Assembly (NCBI GenBank): GCA_963734955.1
Contig: CAVTJO010000008.1
Location: 310,001-374,000, forward strand
Source: UBA11986 sp963734955
Lineage (GTDB): Bacteria > Bacteroidota > Ignavibacteria > UBA10030 > UBA6906
Direction: 5' to 3'
DNA: 64,000 nucleotides
Position 1 is the stretch's first letter; each line of letters opens with the position of its first letter. The notes beneath the pieces were generated by a model. The model was not told the DNA's origin. It did no database searches and worked only from the letters and a program-made list of their open reading frames with translations. Below, piece after piece: positions 24,995 through 33,350 of this stretch. Both the position numbers and the translations under genes were made by a program.

Positions 24995-25897
24995 ATGGAT
25001 GGTCCACTGGCGCGAATGCTCGCGTCGAAGTCTCCGGTGATTCTTGATGGCGCCATGGGGACAGAACTTCAACGGCGTGAGGTGGATACCGGGCTCCCGC
25101 TTTGGTCTGCGAATGCACTAATGGTCCATCCTGAGATCGTTCTGCAAATCCACAAGGACTACATCGAGGCGGGTGCCGACATCATTACGGCAAACACCTT
25201 TCGGACCACACGGCGAACATTTCATCGCGCTCATCTCCCTGATCGATCCCTGCAAATGACGAGGAATGCGCTGGCGCTGGTTAGACAGGCACGCGAAGCC
25301 TTCCCCGACCGCGCGGTGCTTATCGCTGGATCAATGGCGCCGCTCGAAGATTGTTATCGGCCCGACCTTGTCCCGGATGAATCAGAACTGCGGGATGAGC
25401 ACTCGGAGCTTGCAGAGCGTCTTGCGGAAGGGGGTGTGGATTTCATTCTTATTGAAACAATCAATACAATCCGCGAAGCCCTTGCCGCATGCAAGGCGGC
25501 GAAAGCCACTGGCAAAGAGGTTGTGGTGAGCTTTATCTGTAACAACGAAGGGAGATTGCTGAGTGGTGAATCGCTGAGCGAGGCCATCGTCGCCGTCACA
25601 GAACTTTCTCCAACGATGTTTTCAATCAACTGCGTCGCTCCACGATCCATGAAACGCAGTGTGGAGATATTGAAGAGGACGACGCACCTTCCATACATGC
25701 TTTATGGAAACATCGGACTGCCGGAAGGCAACAAGGATGGCTGGGAGTTCACACGGGATGTCTCGGAGGATGAGTACGCACAGTTCGCGGTTGAATGGCA
25801 CCGAGAGGGTGCCTCGGTCATCGGCGGGTGTTGCGGGACTACGCCGGCGTACGTCCGAGCTGTGGCTGCACGCCATGCGACGACGCAGTCACAATAG
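24995..25897 (+). CDS. Homocysteine S-methyltransferase family protein, stand-alone
   Basis: The protein has 300 residues from ATG 24995 (MDGPLARMLASK). The longer frame from 24914 begins inside a terminator hairpin. The fold motifs are VILDGAMGTELQRR, DIITANTFRTT and VVSFICNNEGRLLSGESL. Zinc ligands are expected at Cys in SINCVAPRS and at the pair in GGCCGTTP. It has no reductase or cobalamin domain, so it probably uses S-methylmethionine, AdoMet or another methyl donor. A fused homocysteine methyltransferase lies at 16231-18072, making this the second such enzyme in the window. A dedicated role in methyl-donor recycling is an inference. Confidence 0.88.
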   Translation: MDGPLARMLASKSPVILDGAMGTELQRREVDTGLPLWSANALMVHPEIVLQIHKDYIEAGADIITANTFRTTRRTFHRAHLPDRSLQMTRNALALVRQAREAFPDRAVLIAGSMAPLEDCYRPDLVPDESELRDEHSELAERLAEGGVDFILIETINTIREALAACKAAKATGKEVVVSFICNNEGRLLSGESLSEAIVAVTELSPTMFSINCVAPRSMKRSVEILKRTTHLPYMLYGNIGLPEGNKDGWEFTRDVSEDEYAQFAVEWHREGASVIGGCCGTTPAYVRAVAARHATTQSQ

Positions 25898-26003
25898 TCT
25901 GAGATCATATCTTCCTTTCGCATATTTTCGGAAAGATCGAGCAGGTTCTCCTCATGAATTCGTTCCCACGACTTTCGGAGCGACCGTTTGCGGGTAAGCC
26001 CGT

Positions 26004-27479
26004 TCACGGCCTCTTTCCCGCTATTTGGCTCAAGATCATTCCAATTCTGTCCTCAACCCGGCGATACACCCGGACCGTCGACGCGTAATTGTTGATGAGA
26101 ATTGAAAATGCCAGTGTGTCGTTGTCCGCTGTCCTCACGTATCCCGAAAGAGAACTCGCTCCGGTGAGTGTTCCGGTCTTCGCCCGCAGGTTGCCTTCGG
26201 CAGAAGTTGCTTTCATCCGGGTTGAAAGCGTTCCATCCACTCCGGCAACCGGGAGTGAGTTGTAGAAGGTCTCGAAGAGATCCTTGGCCTTGTACATGGC
26301 TTCCAGCAAACGGACGATGATGTCCGGCGATGTGAGATTGTATCGGGAAAGGCCCGAGCCATCAACCATTGCAAGCCTCGCTGTGTCCACTCCAATGGAT
26401 GACAGAAACCGTTTGACCAGCAATACTCCGCCCTGCGCCGTTCCTGGACGTCCATTCATTTCAGCGCTCAGCGTCTTCAAGACATTTTCTGCAGAGAGGT
26501 TGTCGCTGACCTTGTTCTGATAGGTGAGAACAGAGTCGAGACGGTGTGAGAATTCTGTAATCGGCGATGCAGTCGAGCGTACAGTATCAATTTCGATTCC
26601 TCTCACTCCCAGTCCATAGAACTGTAACCGCTCCGCAAGAAGTGTGAGCGTGTATCGCTCCGGTTGCCAGACACTGAGACGCCGTTCAGCCAATGAATCA
26701 CGATGGAGCAGTTGCCCCGTGATGGTGATTTTGTTCGATCGCTCACGCAAATCCCTGGTCACGGTGAGTGGGACCACCGGCGTATCCACGGGAGTCGTTG
26801 CGGTGTTTTCGATTGAAACGTAACGTGTGGCGGGTACAGTTTGCACGCGTACCGGCGCATCCTCAAGCTTGCCCGGCCGCACTTGTACGGTAATGGCGTT
26901 CGAATTCACAGAGAGCGGCGAGATCGCCATGTCGTAGTCCTCCTGTTCATCATCCCACATCCATCCTTCACCCCAGTAGAGACTATCAAAGTACGAGACG
27001 TCACCAACGATCGTCCATCTGCTTCCGGCGGGCAACTTTGACCTGATGATTCGAGCCAGGGAATCAAGATCGTCGGTCGAGAGAAGCGGATCGCCCGATC
27101 CTTTGATGAAGATCAGTGAGTCGGTGCTATCGACGCTCACTGTTGTTACGAATTGGAAATCCTTCCCCAGATTGGCCAGTGCAGCAGCCGATGTGAAGAG
27201 TTTTTCATTCGATGCCGGCGTGAAGAGCATCGTGGGGTTGAGCTCGTACAACGTCTCGCCCGCTGTGAGAGACACGACCTTGATCCCGATGTTGGCAGGA
27301 GGGAAGAGCGAGTCTGAAAGGGTGGCGTCGATCTGACTCTTGAGCGTGGGGTATGGTGATCTGCTGAGTGCGGCAAGCGGAGAAACACCAATTCGCTGTT
27401 CATCAGTCCTGAATGTTGATGTTGTCGTGCAGCCAGCTAAGAGGAACGTGAGGGGAAGAACAATAAATGAGTATCTCAT
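26004..27479 (-). CDS. dacB: D-alanyl-D-alanine carboxypeptidase/endopeptidase (PBP4 type), lipoprotein
   Basis: The protein has 491 residues from ATG 27479, chosen because it gives a lipoprotein signal (MRYSFIVLPLTFLLAGC). The frame extends upstream to 27530 without adding anything recognisable. The penicillin-binding motifs are SNEK (catalytic Ser) in FTPASNEKLFTSAAAL, SDN in NKVSDNLSAENVL, and KTG in LRAKTGTLTGASS. Between SxxK and SDN lies the long PBP4-type insert. It trims or cleaves peptidoglycan cross-links in the periplasm, here tethered to a membrane. It is transcribed alone from the minus strand. Confidence 0.92.
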   Translation of the reverse strand: MRYSFIVLPLTFLLAGCTTTSTFRTDEQRIGVSPLAALSRSPYPTLKSQIDATLSDSLFPPANIGIKVVSLTAGETLYELNPTMLFTPASNEKLFTSAAALANLGKDFQFVTTVSVDSTDSLIFIKGSGDPLLSTDDLDSLARIIRSKLPAGSRWTIVGDVSYFDSLYWGEGWMWDDEQEDYDMAISPLSVNSNAITVQVRPGKLEDAPVRVQTVPATRYVSIENTATTPVDTPVVPLTVTRDLRERSNKITITGQLLHRDSLAERRLSVWQPERYTLTLLAERLQFYGLGVRGIEIDTVRSTASPITEFSHRLDSVLTYQNKVSDNLSAENVLKTLSAEMNGRPGTAQGGVLLVKRFLSSIGVDTARLAMVDGSGLSRYNLTSPDIIVRLLEAMYKAKDLFETFYNSLPVAGVDGTLSTRMKATSAEGNLRAKTGTLTGASSLSGYVRTADNDTLAFSILINNYASTVRVYRRVEDRIGMILSQIAGKRP

Positions 27480-27612
27480 GGATGAAGTTGTCCGATGCGA
27501 AGGTGTTTGGTCCAGTTGGCTCTGTAGCATTTTAGTGAAATACTCAGCAAAAGCAAGCCTTGCGAAGGCAGTAACGCTGCTTCGAGGCTGTACGAGTTAG
27601 CGACTCTCTGTC

Positions 27613-27708
27613 ACGTGGAAAGGTTCAAGCGCATCAAGCGGCATCTACTTCTATCGCTTGGAGACTGCCGGGCACGCTTACGCAATCAGATTGCTGTTCC
27701 TGAGACGA
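27613..27708 (+). pseudogene. Isolated fragment of a T9SS C-terminal sorting domain
   Basis: Codons from 27613 read TWKGSSASSGIYFYRLETAG and then IRLLFLRR. This matches the last 30 residues of the T9SS sorting domains in this window (WDG...ASGIYFYRL.AG.....RKMLLLR). No matching upstream gene remains in frame. It is most likely the last piece of a deleted exported protein gene, lying directly before a dispersed repeat element. Confidence 0.65.
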
Positions 27709-27726
27709 GTCTACTCACATGAGATT

Positions 27727-27856
27727 GTCATTCTGAGACGCGCTTCTCAGCGGCGAATCCCGAAGGGATCACTTCGTGACCTTTGGGAGAATCTGATTTT
27801 CCCGACTGATCAGATTCTTCACTCGTCCGCTTGGGGCGGACTTCGTTCAGAATGAC
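27727..27856. repeat. 130-bp dispersed inverted-repeat element (REP/MITE-like)
   Basis: The ends are perfect 10-bp inverted repeats, GTCATTCTGA (27727-27736) and TCAGAATGAC (27847-27856). Inside are further hairpins: GAATCTGAT with ATCAGATTC (27789-27797 and 27809-27817), TCCGC with GCGGA (27826-27840), and small ones around GAAGGGATC. Elements with GTCATTCTGA ends and GATTCTTC cores are a recurrent intergenic repeat type in genomes of this group, as far as I know. I see only this copy here. Confidence 0.7.
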
Positions 27857-27978
27857 ATTACTTGAGGCGTAGTCCCAAGGTTCTTCCCGACATCTTGCCT
27901 GGCATCAGTTGCTTGACACACCAAATCTCCCTATATTGTCGCAGAATTTGAAGATTTTCTTCACAATTGTGGTGTAGA

Positions 27979-30900
27979 ATGCTCGGGCTGGTCAAGAAAA
28001 TATTTGGAAGCAAGCACGAAAAGGATGTCAAAGCCCTGCGGCCATTGGTCGACGAGATCAACGGGTACTATGAGCAGTATCAGAAGCTCTCGGATGAGGA
28101 ACTGAAGGCGAAGACAGTCGAGTTTCGAGGCCGGGTCAATGAGGCCATCAAGGAGTCCGAGACGAAGCTGGCTGAGGAAAAAGCGAAGCTCTCCACAGAT
28201 ATTCCTCCCACCGAGCGGGACGCGCTTCATGAATCTATTACCGCGCTCGAGAAGGAAATCGAAGAAACAATCGCAGAGACTCTGAACGAAATCCTCCCTG
28301 AGGCCTTTGCTGCAGTGAAAGATGCATGCCGACGCTTAATGGGGAAGAAGTTCGATCTGCTCGGCAACGTGGCTATCTGGGATATGATCCCGTTTGATGT
28401 GCAACTCATCGGCGGTGCCGTGCTCCATCAGGGCAAGATTGCCGAGATGGCGACGGGCGAGGGAAAGACGCTCGTTGCAACGATGCCCATTTATCTGAAT
28501 GCCCTTCCCGGCCGGGGCGTTCACCTTGTTACCGTGAATGACTATCTGGCCAAACGCGATAGCGTCTGGATGGGACAGGTGTATGAATTTCTCGGCCTTT
28601 CAGTTGGTTGCATCCAGACAACGATGGAGCCGTTCCAGCGGCGCAAGGAGTACGCCTGCGACATCACCTACGGAACAAACAACGAATTCGGTTTCGATTA
28701 CCTGCGCGATAATATGGTGGTCGACAAGGAGGACCTTGTCCAGCGCGGGTTCAACTACGCGATCGTTGACGAAGTTGACTCTGTACTCATCGACGAGGCC
28801 AGAACACCTCTTATCATCAGCGGACCTGTAAAAAGCGAGGATCACAAGTTCAATGAACTGAAGCCGAGCATTGAACGTCTTGTGAATGCCCAGATGACCT
28901 TCATCTCCAAGGAAATCGCCGATGCTGAAAAATTCCTTGAAGAAGGGAAACAGGATGACGCTGGTGTGCGGTTATTGCGAGCTTCACGCGGACTGCCCAA
29001 GCATCCCCGCCTGCTGAAGGTTTTTTCCGAGCCTGCCAACAAGAAACTCGTCCAGCAAACAGAAAATGAGTACCTGCGCGATCAGAGCGCCCGCATGCAT
29101 GAGATTGACGATGAGCTGTACTATGCGATCGATGAGAAGAACCACCAGATCAATATGACGGAGAAGGGGCGCACATTCCTGATGCCGATGGTGGGCGACA
29201 AGGATTTCTTCGTGTTGCCGGATCTTGGTGCGGAGTACAGCGTTCTGGAGAATGACTCGAAGCTTACACCGCAGGAGAGACAACAGAAAAAGGACGAGTT
29301 CAACCTTCTGTATTCCGAGCGAAGCGACCGGATTCATACCGCCACCCAGTTGCTCCGGGCGTACTCCCTGTATACAAAAGACGACGAGTATGTCGTGAGT
29401 GATGACGGGAAGGTGATGATCGTCGATGAGTTCACCGGCCGCCTGCTTCCGGGTCGCCGGTATTCGGAAGGATTGCACCAGGCGATTGAGGCGAAGGAAG
29501 GAGTCAAGGTCGAGCGCGATATGCAGACGCTTGCAACGATTACGCTCCAGAATTACTTCCGCCTCTACAAGAAACTCGCCGGCATGACGGGAACTGCCGA
29601 AACCGAGGCCTCTGAGTTTCTCGATATCTACAAATTGGATGTTGTTGTCATCCCGACCAACGTTCCGGCAATCCGCGACGACATTGACGACGTCGTCTAC
29701 AAGACAAAACGGGAGAAATACAACGCCGTCATTGATGAGCTCGAGGCGATGCGGGCGAAGAGTCGCCCCGTGCTTGTTGGTACGACAAGCGTCGAGGTAT
29801 CCGAGACCATCAGTAGGATGTTGAAGCGGAAGAACGTGCCGCATAACGTCCTGAATGCAAAGCAGCACCAGCGTGAGGCGGAGATTGTTGCCCATGCCGG
29901 ACTTCCGGGAACGATCACCATTGCCACGAACATGGCGGGCCGCGGAACAGACATCAAGCTCGGCCCGGGTGTGAAGGATGCGGGTGGTCTTCACATTGTC
30001 GGTACAGAGCGGCACGAGGCAAGGCGCATCGACAGGCAATTGCGCGGTCGCTCGGGTCGTCAGGGTGACCCGGGCTCATCGAAATTCTTCCTTTCCCTCG
30101 AAGACGACCTGATGCGGCTTTTCGGCAGCGACCGCATTGCGAGCATCATGGAACGGATGGGATTGAAGGAGGGCGAAGTCATCCAGCACCCGATGATCAC
30201 GCGGTCAGTCGAGCGCGCCCAGAAGAAGGTGGAGGAAAACAACTTCGGTATACGCAAGCGGCTTCTGGAATACGACAACGTCATGAACCAGCAGCGCGAA
30301 GTCATCTATACGCGCCGCCGAAGAGCATTGTTGGGCGAACGGATCAAGGATGATATCCTCGACCTGCTTGATGAATTCAGTCAGGGGTTGGTGGACAAAT
30401 ATTATGGAGATGGGGATTTGAAGGGGATGCAGGATGATGTCCGGGCGCAGTTATTGGTGGATTTGCAGCTTGATCCCCAGCGATTCCAGGATCTTGGGCC
30501 CGATGGAGTACGAGAAGAGATTATCAAGGGCGCGACAGAGTTCTACAGGCGGAAGGAGGAGAAGCTCGGCTCCGAGTTGATGGCATCCATCGAAAAGATG
30601 GTTGTCCTCCAGGTGATCGACGAGAAGTGGAAAGATCATCTCCGCGAAATGGATGATTTGAAGGAAGGCATCCACCTTCGAGCATATGGTCAGAAGGACC
30701 CGATCGTCGAATACAAGACGGAAGCGTTCAGGATGTTCATCGAGCTTCTTGAATTGCTGAACACGGAAATCCTGACGACCGTGTTCCGGTTGTACCCGGC
30801 GCCAACACAGCAACTGCCGATCCGTGGACCGCAACGCCCCCAGCAGATGCGATTGACGCATGACGCATCCGCCGGCATGGGATTTCACGGCAACAAAGAA

Positions 30901-31065
30901 CCGATTCCAGGCGGATCCGGACAGGAAGCGGGGGGAGGAAGGCAGGGAGGCTCATCCGGTCCTCCTGCGAAACCACAGCCGGTGCAGGTGGGAGAAAAGA
31001 TCGGCCGCAACGATCCGTGTCCTTGCGGCAGCGGGAAGAAGTACAAACATTGTCATGGGCGATAA
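27979..31065 (+). CDS. secA: Preprotein translocase ATPase SecA
   Basis: The protein has 1028 residues from ATG 27979 (MLGLVKKIFGSKHEKD). The Walker A motif is MATGEGKTLVA, the DEAD-box variant is DEVDSVLIDEARTPLI, and the helicase region near the end of NBD2 is GRSGRQGDPGSSKFFLSLEDDL. The C-terminal zinc-binding SEC-C motif CPCGSGKKYKHCHGR binds SecB or ribosomes in other species and is intact. The protein is longer than E. coli SecA (901), with extra residues in NBD1 around 220-420, which is common in this phylum. It powers export through SecYEG and would serve the many signal-peptide proteins here. PII follows 33 bp downstream. Confidence 0.97.
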   Translation: MLGLVKKIFGSKHEKDVKALRPLVDEINGYYEQYQKLSDEELKAKTVEFRGRVNEAIKESETKLAEEKAKLSTDIPPTERDALHESITALEKEIEETIAETLNEILPEAFAAVKDACRRLMGKKFDLLGNVAIWDMIPFDVQLIGGAVLHQGKIAEMATGEGKTLVATMPIYLNALPGRGVHLVTVNDYLAKRDSVWMGQVYEFLGLSVGCIQTTMEPFQRRKEYACDITYGTNNEFGFDYLRDNMVVDKEDLVQRGFNYAIVDEVDSVLIDEARTPLIISGPVKSEDHKFNELKPSIERLVNAQMTFISKEIADAEKFLEEGKQDDAGVRLLRASRGLPKHPRLLKVFSEPANKKLVQQTENEYLRDQSARMHEIDDELYYAIDEKNHQINMTEKGRTFLMPMVGDKDFFVLPDLGAEYSVLENDSKLTPQERQQKKDEFNLLYSERSDRIHTATQLLRAYSLYTKDDEYVVSDDGKVMIVDEFTGRLLPGRRYSEGLHQAIEAKEGVKVERDMQTLATITLQNYFRLYKKLAGMTGTAETEASEFLDIYKLDVVVIPTNVPAIRDDIDDVVYKTKREKYNAVIDELEAMRAKSRPVLVGTTSVEVSETISRMLKRKNVPHNVLNAKQHQREAEIVAHAGLPGTITIATNMAGRGTDIKLGPGVKDAGGLHIVGTERHEARRIDRQLRGRSGRQGDPGSSKFFLSLEDDLMRLFGSDRIASIMERMGLKEGEVIQHPMITRSVERAQKKVEENNFGIRKRLLEYDNVMNQQREVIYTRRRRALLGERIKDDILDLLDEFSQGLVDKYYGDGDLKGMQDDVRAQLLVDLQLDPQRFQDLGPDGVREEIIKGATEFYRRKEEKLGSELMASIEKMVVLQVIDEKWKDHLREMDDLKEGIHLRAYGQKDPIVEYKTEAFRMFIELLELLNTEILTTVFRLYPAPTQQLPIRGPQRPQQMRLTHDASAGMGFHGNKEPIPGGSGQEAGGGRQGGSSGPPAKPQPVQVGEKIGRNDPCPCGSGKKYKHCHGR

Positions 31066-31098
31066 TCCGCAATCGAGGAACGGCTCGGAATACCCTCA

Positions 31099-31437
31099 AT
31101 GAAAAAGATCGAAGCAATCATTAGACCATTCCGTATTGATGACGTCCGGGAGGCGCTTGGGGAGATTGGGGTGAAAGGAATGACCCTGACCGAAGTGAAG
31201 GGCTACGGACGACAGAAAGGTCACACGGAGTTGTACCGTGGGTCGGAATACCAGATCGACTTTCTTCCGAAAATCAAAATCGAAGTGATTGTTGCCGATC
31301 ATATTGCGGACAAAGTTGTGGAGACCATCATGAATGCCGCAAAGACGGGTCAGGTGGGCGATGGAAAGATCTTTATCTACAACGTTGAGGATGCAGTACG
31401 AGTTCGGACAGGAGAATCGGGAGAAGACGCGTTGTAG
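31099..31437 (+). CDS. PII nitrogen regulatory protein
   Basis: This 112-residue protein has the full PII ferredoxin-like fold. The T loop contains GRQKGHTELYRGSEY with Tyr51, the usual uridylylation site, followed by FLPKIKIEVIV. The B and C loops (TGQVGDGKIFIYNVEDAVRVRTGE) are intact, so ATP, ADP and 2-oxoglutarate should be sensed. There is no ammonium transporter or glutamine synthetase gene nearby. It sits between secA and era, an unusual place. GlnB and GlnK types cannot be separated by sequence. Confidence 0.93.
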   Translation: MKKIEAIIRPFRIDDVREALGEIGVKGMTLTEVKGYGRQKGHTELYRGSEYQIDFLPKIKIEVIVADHIADKVVETIMNAAKTGQVGDGKIFIYNVEDAVRVRTGESGEDAL

Positions 31438-31488
31438 GAAGAAATCAAGGATCAAAAAGTTTAAGATCAACAAATCAAAACTGTACGG

Positions 31489-31516
31489 CCCCGTTGCCAT
31501 TCGTGACGGGGTTTTT
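31489..31516 (+). terminator. Terminator-like hairpin directly upstream of era
   Basis: CCCCGT (31489-31494) pairs with ACGGGG (31506-31511), followed by TTTTT. The hairpin ends five bases before the era ATG at 31522. It has the form of a rho-independent terminator for the secA-PII transcript. Confidence 0.7.
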
Positions 31517-31521
31517 CATCT

Positions 31522-32454
31522 ATGAATGAGAATCCACTGAACATAAGCGAGAAGTTCCGCTGCGGCTACGTTGCGATTATCGGCGAGCCGAACGTCGGCA
31601 AGTCCACGCTGATGAACGGACTGATCGGACAGAAGCTTTCCATCGTTACCCGGAAGCCGCAGACGACGAGACACAAGATTCTCGGCATCCTCTCAACGGA
31701 CGAGCACCAGGTTATCTTCCTTGACACTCCGGGCATTATCAAGCCAAAGTATCTGCTCCATGAGGTGATGATGTCATTCGCGTCGTCGGCCCTGAACGAT
31801 GCGGATGTCGTGCTTTTTATGATCGACGCTCTGGATCCAAAAGTCGGGGCGGATATCACACACGAAGAAGCATTCTCTAAACTGAAGGGACTTCAGAAGC
31901 CAGTGTTTCTCGTGATCAACAAGGCTGACACCATCAACAAAGTTGAGATTCTTCCGATCATTGAGTTCTACTCCAGGGCTTTTGAGTTCAAGGAGATTTT
32001 TCCCATTTCAGCGCTGAAGCTCGATGGCACGGACGGACTTGTCGGGGCGATCGTCCGCGAGCTTCCGTTGCATCCGCCATTCTTCCCTCCCGATAGTGTC
32101 AGCGAACGAAACGAGCGCTTCTTCGTTGGTGAGATCATCAGGGAAAAAATCTTTGAAAAGTATCAGCAGGAGATCCCCTATTCCACTGCGGTGGAGATTG
32201 TTGACTTCAAGGAGCGGGAGGAAGGAAAGACGTTCATCAACGCGGTTATCTATGTTGAGCGTGATTCGCAGAAAGGGATTTTGATCGGCAAGCAGGGTGC
32301 CGCGCTCAAGCAGATAGGTCGATGGGCCCGGAAGGATATCGAGGCGTTCCTTCAACATCCGGTGTTCCTTGAGCTGCATGTGAAGGTGCGAAAGGATTGG
32401 AGAGAAGATGAGGAATGGCTGGCCAGACTTGGCTACAAAGAGAATCGCTTATGA
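31522..32454 (+). CDS. era: GTPase Era, 16S rRNA maturation
   Basis: This 310-residue protein has the GTPase motifs GEPNVGKST (G1), DTPGI (G3) and NKADT (G4). A C-terminal KH domain (about 205-300) contains GKQGAALKQIGRWARKDIE, which binds the 3' end of 16S rRNA. Era is a checkpoint in 30S assembly. No Shine-Dalgarno site is possible in the usual place, because a terminator-like T tract ends five bases before the ATG. No later in-frame start would keep the G1 motif. It overlaps the EamA gene by ATGA. Confidence 0.96.
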   Translation: MNENPLNISEKFRCGYVAIIGEPNVGKSTLMNGLIGQKLSIVTRKPQTTRHKILGILSTDEHQVIFLDTPGIIKPKYLLHEVMMSFASSALNDADVVLFMIDALDPKVGADITHEEAFSKLKGLQKPVFLVINKADTINKVEILPIIEFYSRAFEFKEIFPISALKLDGTDGLVGAIVRELPLHPPFFPPDSVSERNERFFVGEIIREKIFEKYQQEIPYSTAVEIVDFKEREEGKTFINAVIYVERDSQKGILIGKQGAALKQIGRWARKDIEAFLQHPVFLELHVKVRKDWREDEEWLARLGYKENRL

Positions 32455-33350
32455 AGAGTGAACGCGTCAAAGTCTGGATTGGCTTCGTCATTGTGAGTTG
32501 GGTGTGGGGCTCCACATGGCTTGCGATCAAGATCGGCCTCGGGAGCGTTCCGCCGATACTCGGGGCCGGCATCAGGTTCATGATTGCAGGTGCGATTCTG
32601 TTCGCAATTGTGAGGCTGAGAAAATTGGCGATCCCGGTTTCAGCTGAGCTGCGACGCCTGTATGTTGTGCTTATTCTCCTTTCCTACGCAATCCCCTACG
32701 GTGTGGTGTACTGGTGCCAACAGTTCATACCATCGGGATTGAGCAGCATATTGTTTGGCGCGTATCCTCTGTGGGTGGCACTCCTGTCACATATCATTCT
32801 CGCCAACGAACGGCTGGACGGATACAAGGTTACTGGAATTGTCCTTGGATTTGCCGGGATCATCGTCATTTTTTCAAGAGACATTCATTGGGCAGACTCC
32901 AATAGTTTCGTCGGGATGCTTGGCATTCTTTCCACAACCCTCATGCAGGCTTTTGCATTAGTGATGATCAAGAAGCATGGCCAACCCGTCAGCCCGTTTG
33001 CGCTCAATTTTGTGGGGATGTCGGTGGCGGGAGTGCTGCTGTTTTCTGCCGGATTGATGTTTGAGTCATTATCCTCGGTAGTGTGGGATGCCGCTGCAAT
33101 TGGATCGATTCTCTACCTGTCGGTTGTAGGCTCGGTGATCGCGTTTGTTACGTATCACTGGTTGCTAAAAAGGGTGGAAGCTGTGTACCTTTCATTGGTC
33201 AGCTTCATCAACCCGATCCTCGCGGTGATTCTTGGCGCAGTGGTGCTCAAGGAAACTCTCGCTGCCGGTGTGTTTCTGGGCGCTGCGCTCGTGTTGTGTG
33301 GAATCCTGATTGCAAACGGACGGCAATTGTATGCAAAGGTGGTTGCATAG
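32451..33350 (+). CDS. EamA/DMT-family transporter
   Basis: The protein has 299 residues from ATG 32451, which overlaps the era stop (ATGA). Ten hydrophobic helices are arranged as two EamA repeats, with the family signatures VWGSTWLAIKIGLGSVPP in the first half and SFINPILAVILGAVVLKE near the end. DMT transporters of this type export or import small metabolites such as amino acids and their derivatives, and sequence does not identify the substrate here. The next gene overlaps its end by 20 bp. Confidence 0.9.
   Translation: MKSERVKVWIGFVIVSWVWGSTWLAIKIGLGSVPPILGAGIRFMIAGAILFAIVRLRKLAIPVSAELRRLYVVLILLSYAIPYGVVYWCQQFIPSGLSSILFGAYPLWVALLSHIILANERLDGYKVTGIVLGFAGIIVIFSRDIHWADSNSFVGMLGILSTTLMQAFALVMIKKHGQPVSPFALNFVGMSVAGVLLFSAGLMFESLSSVVWDAAAIGSILYLSVVGSVIAFVTYHWLLKRVEAVYLSLVSFINPILAVILGAVVLKETLAAGVFLGAALVLCGILIANGRQLYAKVVA

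Noticed and set aside
27913..27937. TTGACA...TATATT before secA as a promoter
   Set aside because: The spacer is only 13 bp, too short for a sigma70 promoter, although a Bacteroidota-type -7 box nearby cannot be excluded.
28984..30039. 351-codon minus-strand frame over secA
   Set aside because: It is antisense to conserved SecA motifs and has no recognisable domain.
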